From contig NC_060215.1 of assembly GCF_021130785.1 (NCBI RefSeq), positions 120,118,501-120,182,500 of the forward strand: 64,000 nt of DNA, given 5' to 3'. The position numbers were made by a program, and so were the translations under genes. Below, one piece after another: positions 13,076-22,354 of the stretch. Under the pieces are notes generated by a model that saw nothing but the letters and a program-made list of their open reading frames with translations, was not told where the DNA came from and made no database searches. How positions within the stretch are numbered: position 1 is the first letter of the stretch; the number at the start of each line of letters is the position of its first letter. The stretch is from Homalodisca vitripennis (Eukaryota > Arthropoda > Insecta > Hemiptera > Cicadellidae).

Positions 13076-13506
13076 GTTTTCAATTTTTAAAGGAAAATTT
13101 AAAAATGAAACTGGTAACTGGACAACAAAAACAAAGGGAACCCCTTTCTATGTATATAACTGAGGTTAGAGAAATCTCAAATATTTTAAACTGTAACTAC
13201 AGTGAAGAAGAACTAGTGGAAATTATTAAGCTTGGAATATATCAGGAAGATAGGACTAGGTTACTATTCATGAACAATCAAACAAATTTTGTGGACCTTG
13301 ATAGGTTATGTATACAAGCTAAAAATGTGACATATGTAAATTACCAAAGAAGAAATGTTTATGTTCAAAATGTTAATGTTAAGCCAAGATTTGTCAGTAA
13401 TATTCAGGAAGTTAAGAAATGCTATAATTGTAATCGAGTAGGTCATATTGCAAAAAATTGTTTCAGACTGAACAATAATTTAAGAAATTATAAAAACAAA
13501 AATTGA
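13039..13506 (+). pseudogene. Gag fragment of a Ty3/gypsy-type retrotransposon
   Basis: The coding portion (from about 13105) has gag-like helices (EPLSMYITEVREISNIL, then EEELVEIIKLGI) followed by a CCHC zinc knuckle C128-x2-C131-x4-H136-x4-C141 (CYNCNRVGHIAKNC). No pol follows; shortly after the stop the sequence switches at about 13523 (TGTAACCTCTCAGGATGCC) to a possible LTR start. Nucleocapsid and packaging function in the parent element. Confidence 0.7.
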
Positions 13507-13522
13507 TTCGAGGGAGACGTTT

Positions 13523-14462
13523 TGTAACCTCTCAGGATGCCCCTCCCAATAAAAAGTAAACTTGTAAATATTAAATGCATGCATAACAGTAATAAATTTA
13601 GTACTTTTTCAGTACTACGAGCGCTCTATTCCTAGCGACATCACGTTGTCAAGAAGAACGGGGAAGCTGGCGCTGGCGCTAGACAGAAACTTAAAATAAG
13701 TTATTTGTTTGATCGATTAATACATTTTTATTTTATTGTTTAAATCAATTTTTGTCTTCCTTGTACTTTACATAAACCAAGTTCTTGCTGTATTTAAAAT
13801 ATATTATTTGCACACATGTTATTTAAATGATTTAAGTGAACATTTCAGGAAATGAACACACAAGTTTTTGAGAGATATAAATATGTAGCACCATTAAATG
13901 GCCTTAATTTTAGCCAAATAAATGTTTAAATTTTAAACCAAATTGTTTTACAAGATTTATAATTTTTAAAATAAATCTTACAAGCACAATCAATTATTTT
14001 AAGATTTTTGAAAGGACGCAACCCATATTTATAATAGAAGTTTTACTTTGTAAAAGTTTTCATTATTTTCATGATCTCGTAATTATACTGGGAAAAGTAA
14101 ATGAGTTTTAGATGTAGTTTGCGCCTTAGAATGAGACATATCGTAAAATTCAAGAACAAAGTGAATTAAATTAAATTATTTAATGTTTGCTTATGTGACA
14201 AAATGAAGATGGCCACTAGGACAGCCACCTATCAACATCTCATGCTAAATGTGATGATTTAATTACGACCACTAAACTACGTCAACAACTGTCAAATAAT
14301 TATATGTATAGCTAACGCGACATAAACTATTTCTTCACTAATGGAATAATCCCAAAACTGAATCATCCTATGATATGTACTGTGCACTGTATATTTTTAC
14401 TGTGATGCTGCATACATATGTGAACATATTTTGCACTTTTAGTCTTCTTGAGTTCATTTCAA
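13523..14462. other. Possible LTR start, then AT-rich intergenic
   Basis: 13523-13690 starts with TG and contains the inverted repeat-X motif (CTATTCCTAGCGACATCACG). From 13700 to the Polinton no gene is recognised. Confidence 0.4.
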
Positions 14463-14466
14463 TATA

Positions 14467-14472
14467 TATATA
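14467..14472. repeat. Target-site duplication, left (TATATA)
   Basis: Six bases directly outside the left TIR equal the six outside the right TIR (28562-28567). Polintons make 6-bp duplications. Because the host site is (TA)n the identity is necessary but not decisive. Confidence 0.75.
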
Positions 14473-14723
14473 AGTAGATATGAATATGGGGTTCCTAGAC
14501 CACTTTTGGGACAGACAGAAAATCAATGTAAAATACTGTTCATTGAACCATAAACGAATCTATAAATCATGAACTAAAAATAAACGAATCTATAGCTGTT
14601 TGATTCTACTTTCTTAAGCTGAAACTTAGTCAAATATGCTTCGAATCAATCTAATGATCTCATATCTGCTTCAAATCAACGAAAATTCTGTTGTAAATAT
14701 ATTAAAATCTTAATGAAAAATCT
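14473..14723 (+). repeat. Polinton left terminal inverted repeat (251 bp)
   Basis: It begins AGTAGATATGAATATGG and matches the reverse complement of 28311-28561 without a mismatch that I can find; identity stops after 14723. It contains a 14-bp direct repeat (14551-14564 and 14581-14594, 30 bp apart) and a related near-repeat GCTTCRAATCAA (14638 and 14668, again 30 bp apart). These phased repeats could be integrase or terminal-protein binding sites (inference). Confidence 0.95.
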
Positions 14724-14739
14724 TGGAAAAGTTAAAGAA

Positions 14740-14847
14740 AAAATTATTGAAAAAATAGTATAAAGAATTTAAATTACCTCATACCAACCAATATAGTAAT
14801 AAAAGTACTATTTTGTCCTATAACTATACTATTTTTTCAATAATTTT
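14740..14847. repeat. 23-bp perfect inverted repeat (hairpin) inside Polinton left end
   Basis: 14740-14762 and 14825-14847 are perfect reverse complements separated by 62 bases. The stem is AT-rich and lies between the TIR and the PolB start, on the left side only. It could act in replication, termination or RNA structure in the PolB leader (inference). Confidence 0.8.
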
Positions 14848-14969
14848 AAGTCTTAGTTTACAGATTTTTCTATAATAAATAGAAGAATCTATCACTGTTT
14901 CACCAGAAATTGTGCTGATTTCTGTCAAATTCAAGTAAAAATCATTACTTTTTCAAATTCATAGTTAAG

Positions 14970-14990
14970 AAATTTTCCCTATTTAAATGG
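14970..14990 (+). promoter_or_regulatory. TAAATG-type start signal of PolB
   Basis: AAATTTTCCCTATTTAAATGG, with the ATG of PolB as part of the motif. Member of the element-wide signal whose consensus I read as AAAWTTTYCYTATWTAAATGG. Confidence 0.7.
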
Positions 14991-17900
14991 AGAGGAAAAA
15001 GGTATCATGTCCATACTGCAAAAAAGATATTTTTGAACACCATTATACCCGACATTATAATTCGAAAAATCATCTAAAAAATAAAGATATTTATGAAAAA
15101 GAACTAAATTATTTGAGGAATTGGGCTAAAGAAAATCAAATTGTCGATCATGAAAAGATGTACGATATAGAAAAATTGCGTGAATTAAAGAAAAGCTTTA
15201 AGGAAGATAAAAAAGATCTCAATCTATTTAATGATGAAAAAATTCAATCAATCGCTGAAAAATTGTCCATAGAAACAAACGATAAAACTAAGTCTGAAAT
15301 GATCGAAGAAATTGACAAAACTCTTAATGAAAAACCTGAAAATATCATAGATGTAGAAGTTTTATCCTCAATACACGGTCTTTTCAAGCAATACATTTTA
15401 ACGAATTTAAACGATAAGTTCATGTCAATTTACAAATATCTATCAATTATGGGGCCTGAAATTAAAAGTTTAATCGAAAAATTTCAAGAAAATGTTAAAA
15501 ATATGAAGGGCTATCTCTCTTTAGAATGTGAATACGAACGAACTTTAGTAAACGGTGAACGACAAACTTGCCCAATGTACTTTACTATAAAAGCAGACGA
15601 AATCTTCGACGTAAACGACTTTATTACTAAGCAATTTAATAAATTAACACATCGAGAACAGACAAATCATCCAAATAGAGGTTCAGGATGGACATTTAAA
15701 AGATGCAAACAACTAGTTTTGAGCATTAATAAACACGAAATAATGAATGCAGGATCATATATCGATTTACCACAAGAGATAAAGGTAAAAAAAGCTTGTA
15801 TAAATATCAAAAATAAAGATGATTATTGCTTTATTTATTCTATCCGATGTGCTATTGAAAAACCCGAGACACATGTTGACAGAGCAAAACAATATGAAAA
15901 ATTTGTAAATGACGAGATATTTTCAGGTTTCGAGTATCCAATGTCCTTAAAAGATATACAATTATTTGAAAAACGAAGTCACAATTCCAAGTACAAATAT
16001 CCGAAAATGTCAATAAATATCTACAGTTATGATGAGAAACTCAATATTGTTCCGTTGCAAATTTCTGAAAAATATGATGCCGAGTTAGAAATCGATTTAT
16101 TGTATGTTAAACAAGAAGACAAATCTCATTATGTTTTGATAACCGATTTAAATAAACTCGTGAGTTCTCAGTTATCCAAGCATAAGGAAAGAAAATTTCT
16201 TTGTAGACGGTGTTTAAGCCATTTCTACAAATCTGGAGATTTAACAGATCATTTAGAAATTTGCAAACAACATGAAGTTTGTAAGCCAATTATGCCGTTT
16301 CCAGGTCAAACAACATCATTTACTAATTATCAAAAGAAGTTTAGCCATCCGTACGTTATTTATATGGATTTTGAGAGCATATTAGAAAAAATTCCGACAT
16401 GCAAGAACAATCCGCAAAGATCGACTACAATCAAGATTCAGAAGCACATTCCTTATGGTTTTACTCTATATTTAGTTTCGAATGTGACCAATCGCATGTA
16501 TAAACCGATATGTTATCGTGCCAAAAATGAATAAGATTTGCCAAATGTTCCTGCAAAATTGTTTGAAGAACTCAATAAAATATCAAAATACATAGCTACA
16601 AAATATAATTCTAAGAACAAAAAACCTATGAAATTGACTGAAGAAGAAGAAATTTCATACCAAAATGCAAACGTTTGTCATATCTGTGAATGGTCTGCTT
16701 ATGATGTTGGGTCAGTTCAGTATGGTTTTACTCCTGATAGTTGGAAAGATAAGAGTTATAATAAAGTGAGAGATCATTGTCATTTAACCGGCAAGTTTCG
16801 AGGCGCAGCTCATGCATGTTGCAATCTGAATTTGAAATTTCCACAAAACATTCCAGTTTTCTGTCACAATATGAGTAACTATGACACACATTTGTACATA
16901 AAAGAATTAGCTAAGAAATATGGAAACGTTGATTTGATCGCAAACTCAGAAGAAAAATATATAAATTACTCTGTAAATTCTGGATACGGGTATGAGTTTG
17001 ATGGTGACAAACCTAGAAAGTTCATAAAATTCTCTTTCGTAGACACATTTAGATTCATGGCATCGTCTATTGAAAAGTTAGCTAAAAACCTCAAGAAAGA
17101 AGACTTCAAACATACAAATCATTTTATACAAGATGGTCTGAACGCAATTCTAGAAAGACAACCAAATGACGAAGAAGAAATCTTTAAAATTCTATCTGGA
17201 AAAGGCATATTTCCTTACGAATTTATCGATAGTATTGAAAAACTTGATTACACAGAAGACCTGAAAATTCAAGATTTCTATTCACTTTTGACAGACGAGA
17301 GCATATCTGAGAAAGATTATCAACACTATTTGAGCGTTTGGAACAAATTAAAAGAGAAAAATCTAGGAAATTACTCTGATCTCTATAACATCCAAGATGA
17401 TTTATTGCTTGCCGATATATTCGAAAATTTCAGAAACATTTGCTTAAAATGTTATAAACTCGATCCGGCACACTATCTAACAGCTCCCAGTCTTGCATGG
17501 GACGCTATGTTAAAATTAACGAAGATAGAATTACAGTTAATTAGTGATTATAATATGTATTTGATGATTGAAAAAGGTATTCGCGGAGGCATTTCTCAAT
17601 GTATTAAACGATATGTGAAAGCAAATAACAAATATTTGAAAGATTTTGATAAGACAAAGCCCGAAAACTATTTGTTATACGTCGATGCTAATAACCTTTA
17701 TGGGTATGGCCTAATGCAAAAACTGCCGTTTAGTGATATCAAGTGGATGGATCCAAAAACTTACACAACTGCAGAATGGAAAGAAACAATTTTGGAACTC
17801 ACCGGCGACGAAGATTATGGCTATATTCTTGAAGTCGATCTTGGATATCCAACAAATTTACACGAACATCACAAGGATTTGCCTCTTGCTCCTGAACATT

Positions 17901-18919
17901 ATAAAAATAAGTTGTGCACCACTCTATTAGATAAAACTGAATACGTTGTTCATTCGAGAAATTTGAAATTCTATCTGGAACAAGGAATGGTGTTAAAACA
18001 TGTGAATAGAGTTATCGCATTCGATCAGAAGCCTTTTATGAAAGATTACATTGATTTTAACACAAACATGAGAACCAAAGCTACAAGTGACTTTGAGAAG
18101 GACTTTTACAAGTTAATGAACAACTCAGTTTTTGGAAAATCTATGGAAAATGTGAGAAACAGATGTGATATTAGACTAGGAAATGAAGAATTTTCAATGA
18201 AACAAGCTAAGAAAACAAATTTCAAATGCTTTAGTATCTTTGACGACAACTGTATAGCGAGTCACATGTATAAACAGAAAGTAAAATTTAACAAGCCGAT
18301 CTACATAGGATTTTCAGTTCTCGACCTCTCAAAATTGCTAATGTACGAGTTTTATTACAACAAATTAAAGAACTATGATCCAGATTTGAATCTGTGTTAC
18401 ATGGATACAGACAGTTATTTTCTAGAATTAAAACGTGATCCTTACAAAATTATTAAAGAAAATTTGAATGACTTTGATACGAGCGATTATCCAAAAGATC
18501 ATGAATGTTTCGGTACTAAAAATAAGAAAGTCATAGGAAAATTCAAAGACGAACTAAATAGCGAAGTTTTAGAAGAATTTTGTGGTTTAAGATCAAAGAT
18601 GTACTCGTACAAATATCTAGACAAAAATCCAGTTAGGTGTAAAGGAATTAAGAGAAGCGTTGTAAATAAAACAATAAATATCGAAAACTTGAAGAGATGT
18701 TTGTTCGAAGATAAAGAAGAATTTAGGGAGATGACAGTAATCAAAAGCTACAAACATGAGTTGTACACAGTTACCATAAACAAGCTGGCACTGAACGCTA
18801 AAGATGATAAGAGAATTGTCCTAGAAAATAAGATCGATACAGTACCTTATGGCTATAAAAATGAAGCAAAATCTGATATATTAGATGAGTTAAATAAACT
18901 TGGAAACTTTGACATGTAA
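14987..18919 (+). pseudogene. polB: Protein-primed family B DNA polymerase, one in-frame stop
   Basis: Replicative polymerase of the element, 1310 codons, interrupted only by TAA at 16532-16534 (codon 516); the same frame continues to 18919. N-terminal part: a C2H2-like finger (C8, C11, H19, H23), a domain with DDYCF (C281) and SHYVLITD (H381, D387) that resembles a papain/OTU-like Cys-His arrangement, then a second finger (C406, C409, H422, C426). Exo I is YMDFES (D461, E463). After the stop come a CHIC...RDHCH...CNL zinc/HNH-like module (16673-16840), Exo II HNMSNYD, polymerase motif A DANNLYGYG, motif B KLMNNSVFGK and motif C YMDTDS. The length and the LYVDANNLYGYG style fit Polinton pPolB. 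The stop falls between Exo I and Exo II, so the truncated product lacks polymerase activity unless it is read through. The start is chosen at the TAAATGG signal. Confidence 0.93.
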
Positions 18920-18923
18920 ATGG
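18917..18923 (+). promoter_or_regulatory. TAAATGG: PolB stop fused to integrase start
   Basis: The TAA stop of PolB supplies the TAA of the TAAATGG signal, and the integrase ATG follows with no spacing. The upstream T-rich part of the motif is absent here. Confidence 0.6.
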
Positions 18924-19930
18924 AAGATGATTTGATTCACTGCCACAAATGCAAGAAAAAAACGAAAAATATAGATTCTAAAATCGTTCAAACTCAAAAC
19001 GGATTGTATAGAATTGCAGCAAAATGTTCAAAATGTAAGACAAATAAGAGTAAATTTATAAAGAATCCAAATGAAAAACAAGTAAAGAAAGAATCTAAGA
19101 ATAAGGAAGAAATCGAGATTGAAGCTAGAGAAATTCATGCACCAGTACGAAAAAAGTTTAAAAAGAGAAAAATTATAACTTTAGGAATTGACGATTTATG
19201 GGCAGCAGATTTAGTTATAATGTCTAACTATTCGGATCAAAATGATGGATTCAAGTATATGTTAAATGTTATTGATACTTTCTCAAAATATGCTTGGTCA
19301 AGAGCTATCAAAAGAAAAAACGGTAAAGATGTTTCAAAAGCCTTCGAAGATATAGTAAAAGATGCCATAAGGATCAATCACAAACCTCCTAACCTACTTC
19401 ATACAGATAAGGGTTTAGAGTTTAAAAATAAAGAATTTAACGATGTTTTGAGAAAATACAACATTAAGATTTATCATACTGAAAATGAAGAGAAATCAAG
19501 TATTGTAGAGAGATATAACAGAACTCAAAATGAGAGAATGAAAGTAATTTTTGAGATTAATAAAAACTTTAAATGGATCGATATTCTTCAAAAAGTCGTA
19601 AACAATTATAACGATACAGTTCACAGCACAATAAAAATGAAACCGAAAGACGTAGATAAAGATGCAGAAAAGGAGTTATTAGAGACTGTTTTCAAGTATA
19701 TTCCACCAGAAATTCACACGAAAACTAAATTTAAAATCAATGATCATGTAAGAATTTTTAGTAAAAAAACAACATTTTCGAACAAATAAAAGAACAATTG
19801 GTCAAGAGAAATCTTTGTGATTTATCAAATTAATAACACAGATCCTGTAACTTATAGTATAAAAGATTTAAATAATGAAGAAATAACCGGAAAGTTTTAT
19901 GAATATGAATTGAGAAAGTCAAAGCTTTAA
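18920..19930 (+). pseudogene. int: Retroviral-like integrase (DDE), one late in-frame stop
   Basis: Integrates the element. Zinc finger C8-x2-C11...C36-x2-C39 at the N-terminus, then the rve core: D97 (AADLV), D163 (HTDKG) and E197 (VERYN). The first 289 residues are open; TAA at 19787-19789 interrupts, and the same frame continues for 46 more codons with typical end-domain character (WSREIF, then DPVTYSIKDL) to TAA at 19928-19930. The stop therefore removes the C-terminal SH3/chromo-like DNA-binding part while leaving the catalytic core. Starts with no gap after PolB. The N-terminal finger resembles the small ORF at 26340-26483. Confidence 0.93.
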
Positions 19931-19948
19931 TTTTTTCTATATAAATGG
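19929..19948 (+). promoter_or_regulatory. TAAATG-type start signal of zinc-finger gene
   Basis: AATTTTTTCTATATAAATGG directly contains the start codon at 19945 and begins at the end of the integrase frame. Confidence 0.7.
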
Positions 19949-20313
19949 AGGCTGAAAAGAAATGTATAAAGTGTCAAGAATTTAAAGATTTGACGAAGTT
20001 TTCTCAAGATAAGACTAGAAAAGATGGATTATACTATTATTGTAAATATAACAGAGAATTATACGATAAAATAGAAAAATTAACGTTAGAAGAGAAAAAA
20101 TGTTGCGTTTGTAAAGAAATTAAGGATATTTCCAAATTTTACGATTGGCATTATAGTAAAAATAAAAAACATGCACATTGTAAAGATTGTGCTAAAAGAA
20201 TTATTCAAAAAAGTCAAAAGAAACCGACTCTTTGCGAGTGTGGACGAATCATTCAATGGTTACCTCATCTTCAAAAACATTTACAGACAAAATATCATAA
20301 TTCGAGAGTTTAA
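19945..20313 (+). CDS. Small zinc-finger protein (122 aa)
   Basis: Unassigned Polinton protein with three metal-binding clusters. The first is C7-x2-C10...C33 and lacks its fourth cysteine (N36). The second is C53-x2-C56...C79-x2-C82. The last is a C97-x-C99...H108, H112, H118 C2H2-like finger near the C-terminus. The first two have the CxxC-x-x-x-K-x-x-x-x-F style seen in HNH-associated zinc ribbons, but there is no clear nuclease residue set. Start chosen at the TAAATGG signal. Its end overlaps the antisense BRO-N pseudogene (stop at 20249) by 65 bp, a convergent arrangement. A nucleic-acid binding or regulatory role is inference. Confidence 0.8.
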   Translation: MEAEKKCIKCQEFKDLTKFSQDKTRKDGLYYYCKYNRELYDKIEKLTLEEKKCCVCKEIKDISKFYDWHYSKNKKHAHCKDCAKRIIQKSQKKPTLCECGRIIQWLPHLQKHLQTKYHNSRV

Positions 20314-21089
20314 CATGTTCATCGTGTAATTTAGATATTCTATAAATCAGTCGAGATTCTGCCATATTTGTAGTAAAATGATTTCCGTTGTATAAAATAT
20401 TCAAAGATTCTTTCATTTGGTTATACAGATTGATAGAATTTGGTTCGTCATCAATGAACAAAATCTCTAATTCAGGATAATTTATTTTTAGATGTTTTAA
20501 TCGGTTTGGTATTTCTCGTTTCTGAGCTCTGATAACGTAATAAGGCCATTCCCACATGTGATTCTTCTTAATTAACACAAAAACATGGTGTTTTTTCTTA
20601 TCAAAATCTTTACAAACAAGGTCTGGTTTCATTAAGTCAATTTTTACACTTTGTTTTGCGATTATTTCCGTTTTGATTTCATCTTTAATTTGCAAGTGTT
20701 TAACTTCGTCCTCTAAATATTTAATCTTGTTTTCAAGTTTGTACTCACCAAATTTACGAATACTTGGCAAAACTTCTTCTAAAACCCAATCTTGAAACAT
20801 TTCTGCTATCTTCGTTTTTGATTTCAGTATTAAAGAATATATGCCCGGTTCATTAATGAAAATAGTGTTTTTTTGAAAGTTTGAAGGCAAGAACGATTCG
20901 TTCCCCCCTTCTGAATCTATATTATCGTAGTTTTTTATATTTGTCTTTAACGTGATCTCTAATCGCTTTCATCGTATTTTTTAATTCCAATATTTCTGCA
21001 ATATCTTTTGCTCAAAATTCATTATTTTCGTCAACAAATGTTAAAATTTCTTTATTATTGAATTTGAGTAGATTCACAGCTGACTCCAT
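20249..21089 (-). pseudogene. BRO-N domain protein with DUF3627-like C-terminus, broken
   Basis: Minus-strand gene whose proper start is the ATG at 21089 inside CTATCTAAATGG. The BRO-N domain is interrupted by TGA where the sister copy has tryptophan (about codon 26) and by a one-base frameshift in an A-run near 20930; after that the frame is open for 213 residues. These contain the rest of BRO-N (NEPGIYSLILKSK, then VLPSIRKFGEY), a coiled coil and a C-terminal module (HVFVLIKKN ... WPYYVIRAQK) like the DUF3627 region found after BRO/MSV199 domains in insect DNA viruses. BRO proteins bind DNA and are thought to modulate replication or transcription. Confidence 0.85.
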
Positions 21090-21108
21090 TTAGATAGAAA
21101 AGAAATTT
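21086..21108 (-). promoter_or_regulatory. TAAATG-type start signal of BRO-N copy 1
   Basis: On the minus strand T-rich then CTATCTAAATGG, nearly identical to the signal of the next BRO-N copy at 21398-21419. Confidence 0.7.
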
Positions 21109-21110
21109 AA

Positions 21111-21401
21111 CTAGTAATTTTTATTTCGAGAATAAAGGCCAGATTCATTAACGAAAATAGTGTCAGGATGAAGATTTTGAAAGGGTCTATGGCATAGACT
21201 CTTGTAATTTATATATTTAAAGGCTATTTTCTCGTCATTATCAATATTATTTATGATAGCTTGTCTAGTATTTTCATATTGTAAAATTTCTGCAACATCT
21301 TTAGCCTTAAACCAGATCACATTGTTTTCGTCTACAATCGTTAAGATATTCGTGTTATCGAATGTAAGTTGATTATTTCTTAGATCTATGACTGACTCCA
21401 T
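21111..21401 (-). pseudogene. Truncated BRO-N gene (96 aa), tandem duplicate
   Basis: Encodes only an N-terminal BRO-N domain: TIVDENNVIWFKAKDVAEIL, then HPDTIFVNESGLYSR, after which the frame leaves the family pattern and stops. It is parallel to the N-terminal part of the neighbouring 20249-21089 gene (both start MES and share VDEN and AKD.AEIL), so it is a tandem duplicate that lost the C-terminal part. A short BRO protein could still be made. Start at TAAATGG. Confidence 0.8.
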
Positions 21402-21419
21402 TTAGATAGAAAAAAATTT
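21398..21419 (-). promoter_or_regulatory. TAAATG-type start signal of BRO-N copy 2
   Basis: Minus strand AAATTTTTTTCTATCTAAATGG with the ATG at 21401. Confidence 0.7.
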
Positions 21420-21545
21420 AACAAGCAATTATTATTTTGAGTTTAAAGGTCGAAAATAGTGTCTGGATGTAATTTTTGTAAGAGTCGCGATTCGATACCC
21501 TTGAAAATGTATATCTTCTAGTCTTTTCTTGAAAGTTTAAAGGTA
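21420..21545 (-). pseudogene. Third BRO-N remnant
   Basis: On the minus strand a short stretch again encodes LHPDTIF, followed directly by sequence like the 3' end and leader of the preceding copy (compare 21111-21180). It is an internally deleted remnant of a third tandem BRO-N unit. Confidence 0.6.
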
Positions 21546-21569
21546 AGCTATTCAATAGCTCCCCATGAT

Positions 21570-22310
21570 TCATGTCCGTTGCTTCAACAATCTTAAATAT
21601 ATTGTTGTTTTACTCTCATTATTTAATAAATTTCCCTCAGAGTCTTGTATAGTTAGAACGATTTTTTGAATTCTTTTAATATTTTTTCTAATTAGAATAT
21701 AATCAATTTCATTCGGTTTTTCACTGATTTTTGATCCATAAGCAACATTTGGAAAGAAAGTGTACAAAATTTCCGATTCTTTGTGAAGATGTTCGGTATG
21801 ATTTTCAAAACTAGGTTCAACGAGATTACAATGTACTTCAATTACATCAAACGGTCTAAATTTTGGCGTTTTATTTCCTAAATATACCTGATTTGGCTCA
21901 ATAGTTTCTTGAACAAACCCTAATAAATCTACTATAATTGCTGAAAACATTATTCTTACTGGTGATTTTATTTGAATTTTATTAGAGAGATAATTTTTTT
22001 GCATTTCAAACTTGTTTTCGTCAAAGTTTAAAGATTTATCTGATTGTTTGAATGTTTTCAGATAATTTTTAAGGGAATTTTTTATTTGATCGAAGGTATA
22101 ATATCCTTTGTTTAAACCATAATATTTTGTTATGTTCTTCTCACTAAATCCTATACAATAAGGAGAACTTTCACTAATATTTATTACAAAATTTTCAGAA
22201 TAAAAACCGCTTAAACCGATAAAATAATTTGATTCTTCCTCTAAATGAATAGGATGTTCCAAGTTTAAAAATAATTTAGAGCTTTCTGAAGTCAACTTGA
22301 ACATCTTCAT
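21570..22310 (-). CDS. Minor capsid protein (penton-like, single jelly roll; PX)
   Basis: 246 aa, open. The C-terminal half has the pattern of Polinton penton-like proteins: FDVIEVHCNLVEPS, then LYTFFPNVAYGSKISEKP, DYILIRKN, and a final strand with TIQDSEGNLLNNES before a C-terminal LRLL. Its expected role is the vertex capsomer of the icosahedral shell. It is divergent from the ATPase gene with 40 bp between starts; the start region (GGGAAAATGAAG) lacks a clear TAAATG signal, but the palindromic TATTTAAATA-like core of the ATPase signal could serve both directions (inference). The second ATG two codons downstream is an alternative start. Confidence 0.85.
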   Translation of the reverse strand: MKMFKLTSESSKLFLNLEHPIHLEEESNYFIGLSGFYSENFVINISESSPYCIGFSEKNITKYYGLNKGYYTFDQIKNSLKNYLKTFKQSDKSLNFDENKFEMQKNYLSNKIQIKSPVRIMFSAIIVDLLGFVQETIEPNQVYLGNKTPKFRPFDVIEVHCNLVEPSFENHTEHLHKESEILYTFFPNVAYGSKISEKPNEIDYILIRKNIKRIQKIVLTIQDSEGNLLNNESKTTIYLRLLKQRT

Positions 22311-22334
22311 TTTCCCAAGCGTTGCTTCAAGATG

Positions 22335-22354
22335 AAAATCTTCTATTTAAATGG
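22335..22354 (+). promoter_or_regulatory. TAAATG-type start signal of ATPase
   Basis: AAAATCTTCTATTTAAATGG containing the ATG at 22351, in the divergent spacer to the penton-like gene. Confidence 0.7.

Noticed and set aside
18499..18744. Antisense open frames inside PolB and other Polinton genes.
   Set aside because: They are shadows of the coding strand without start signals or family patterns.
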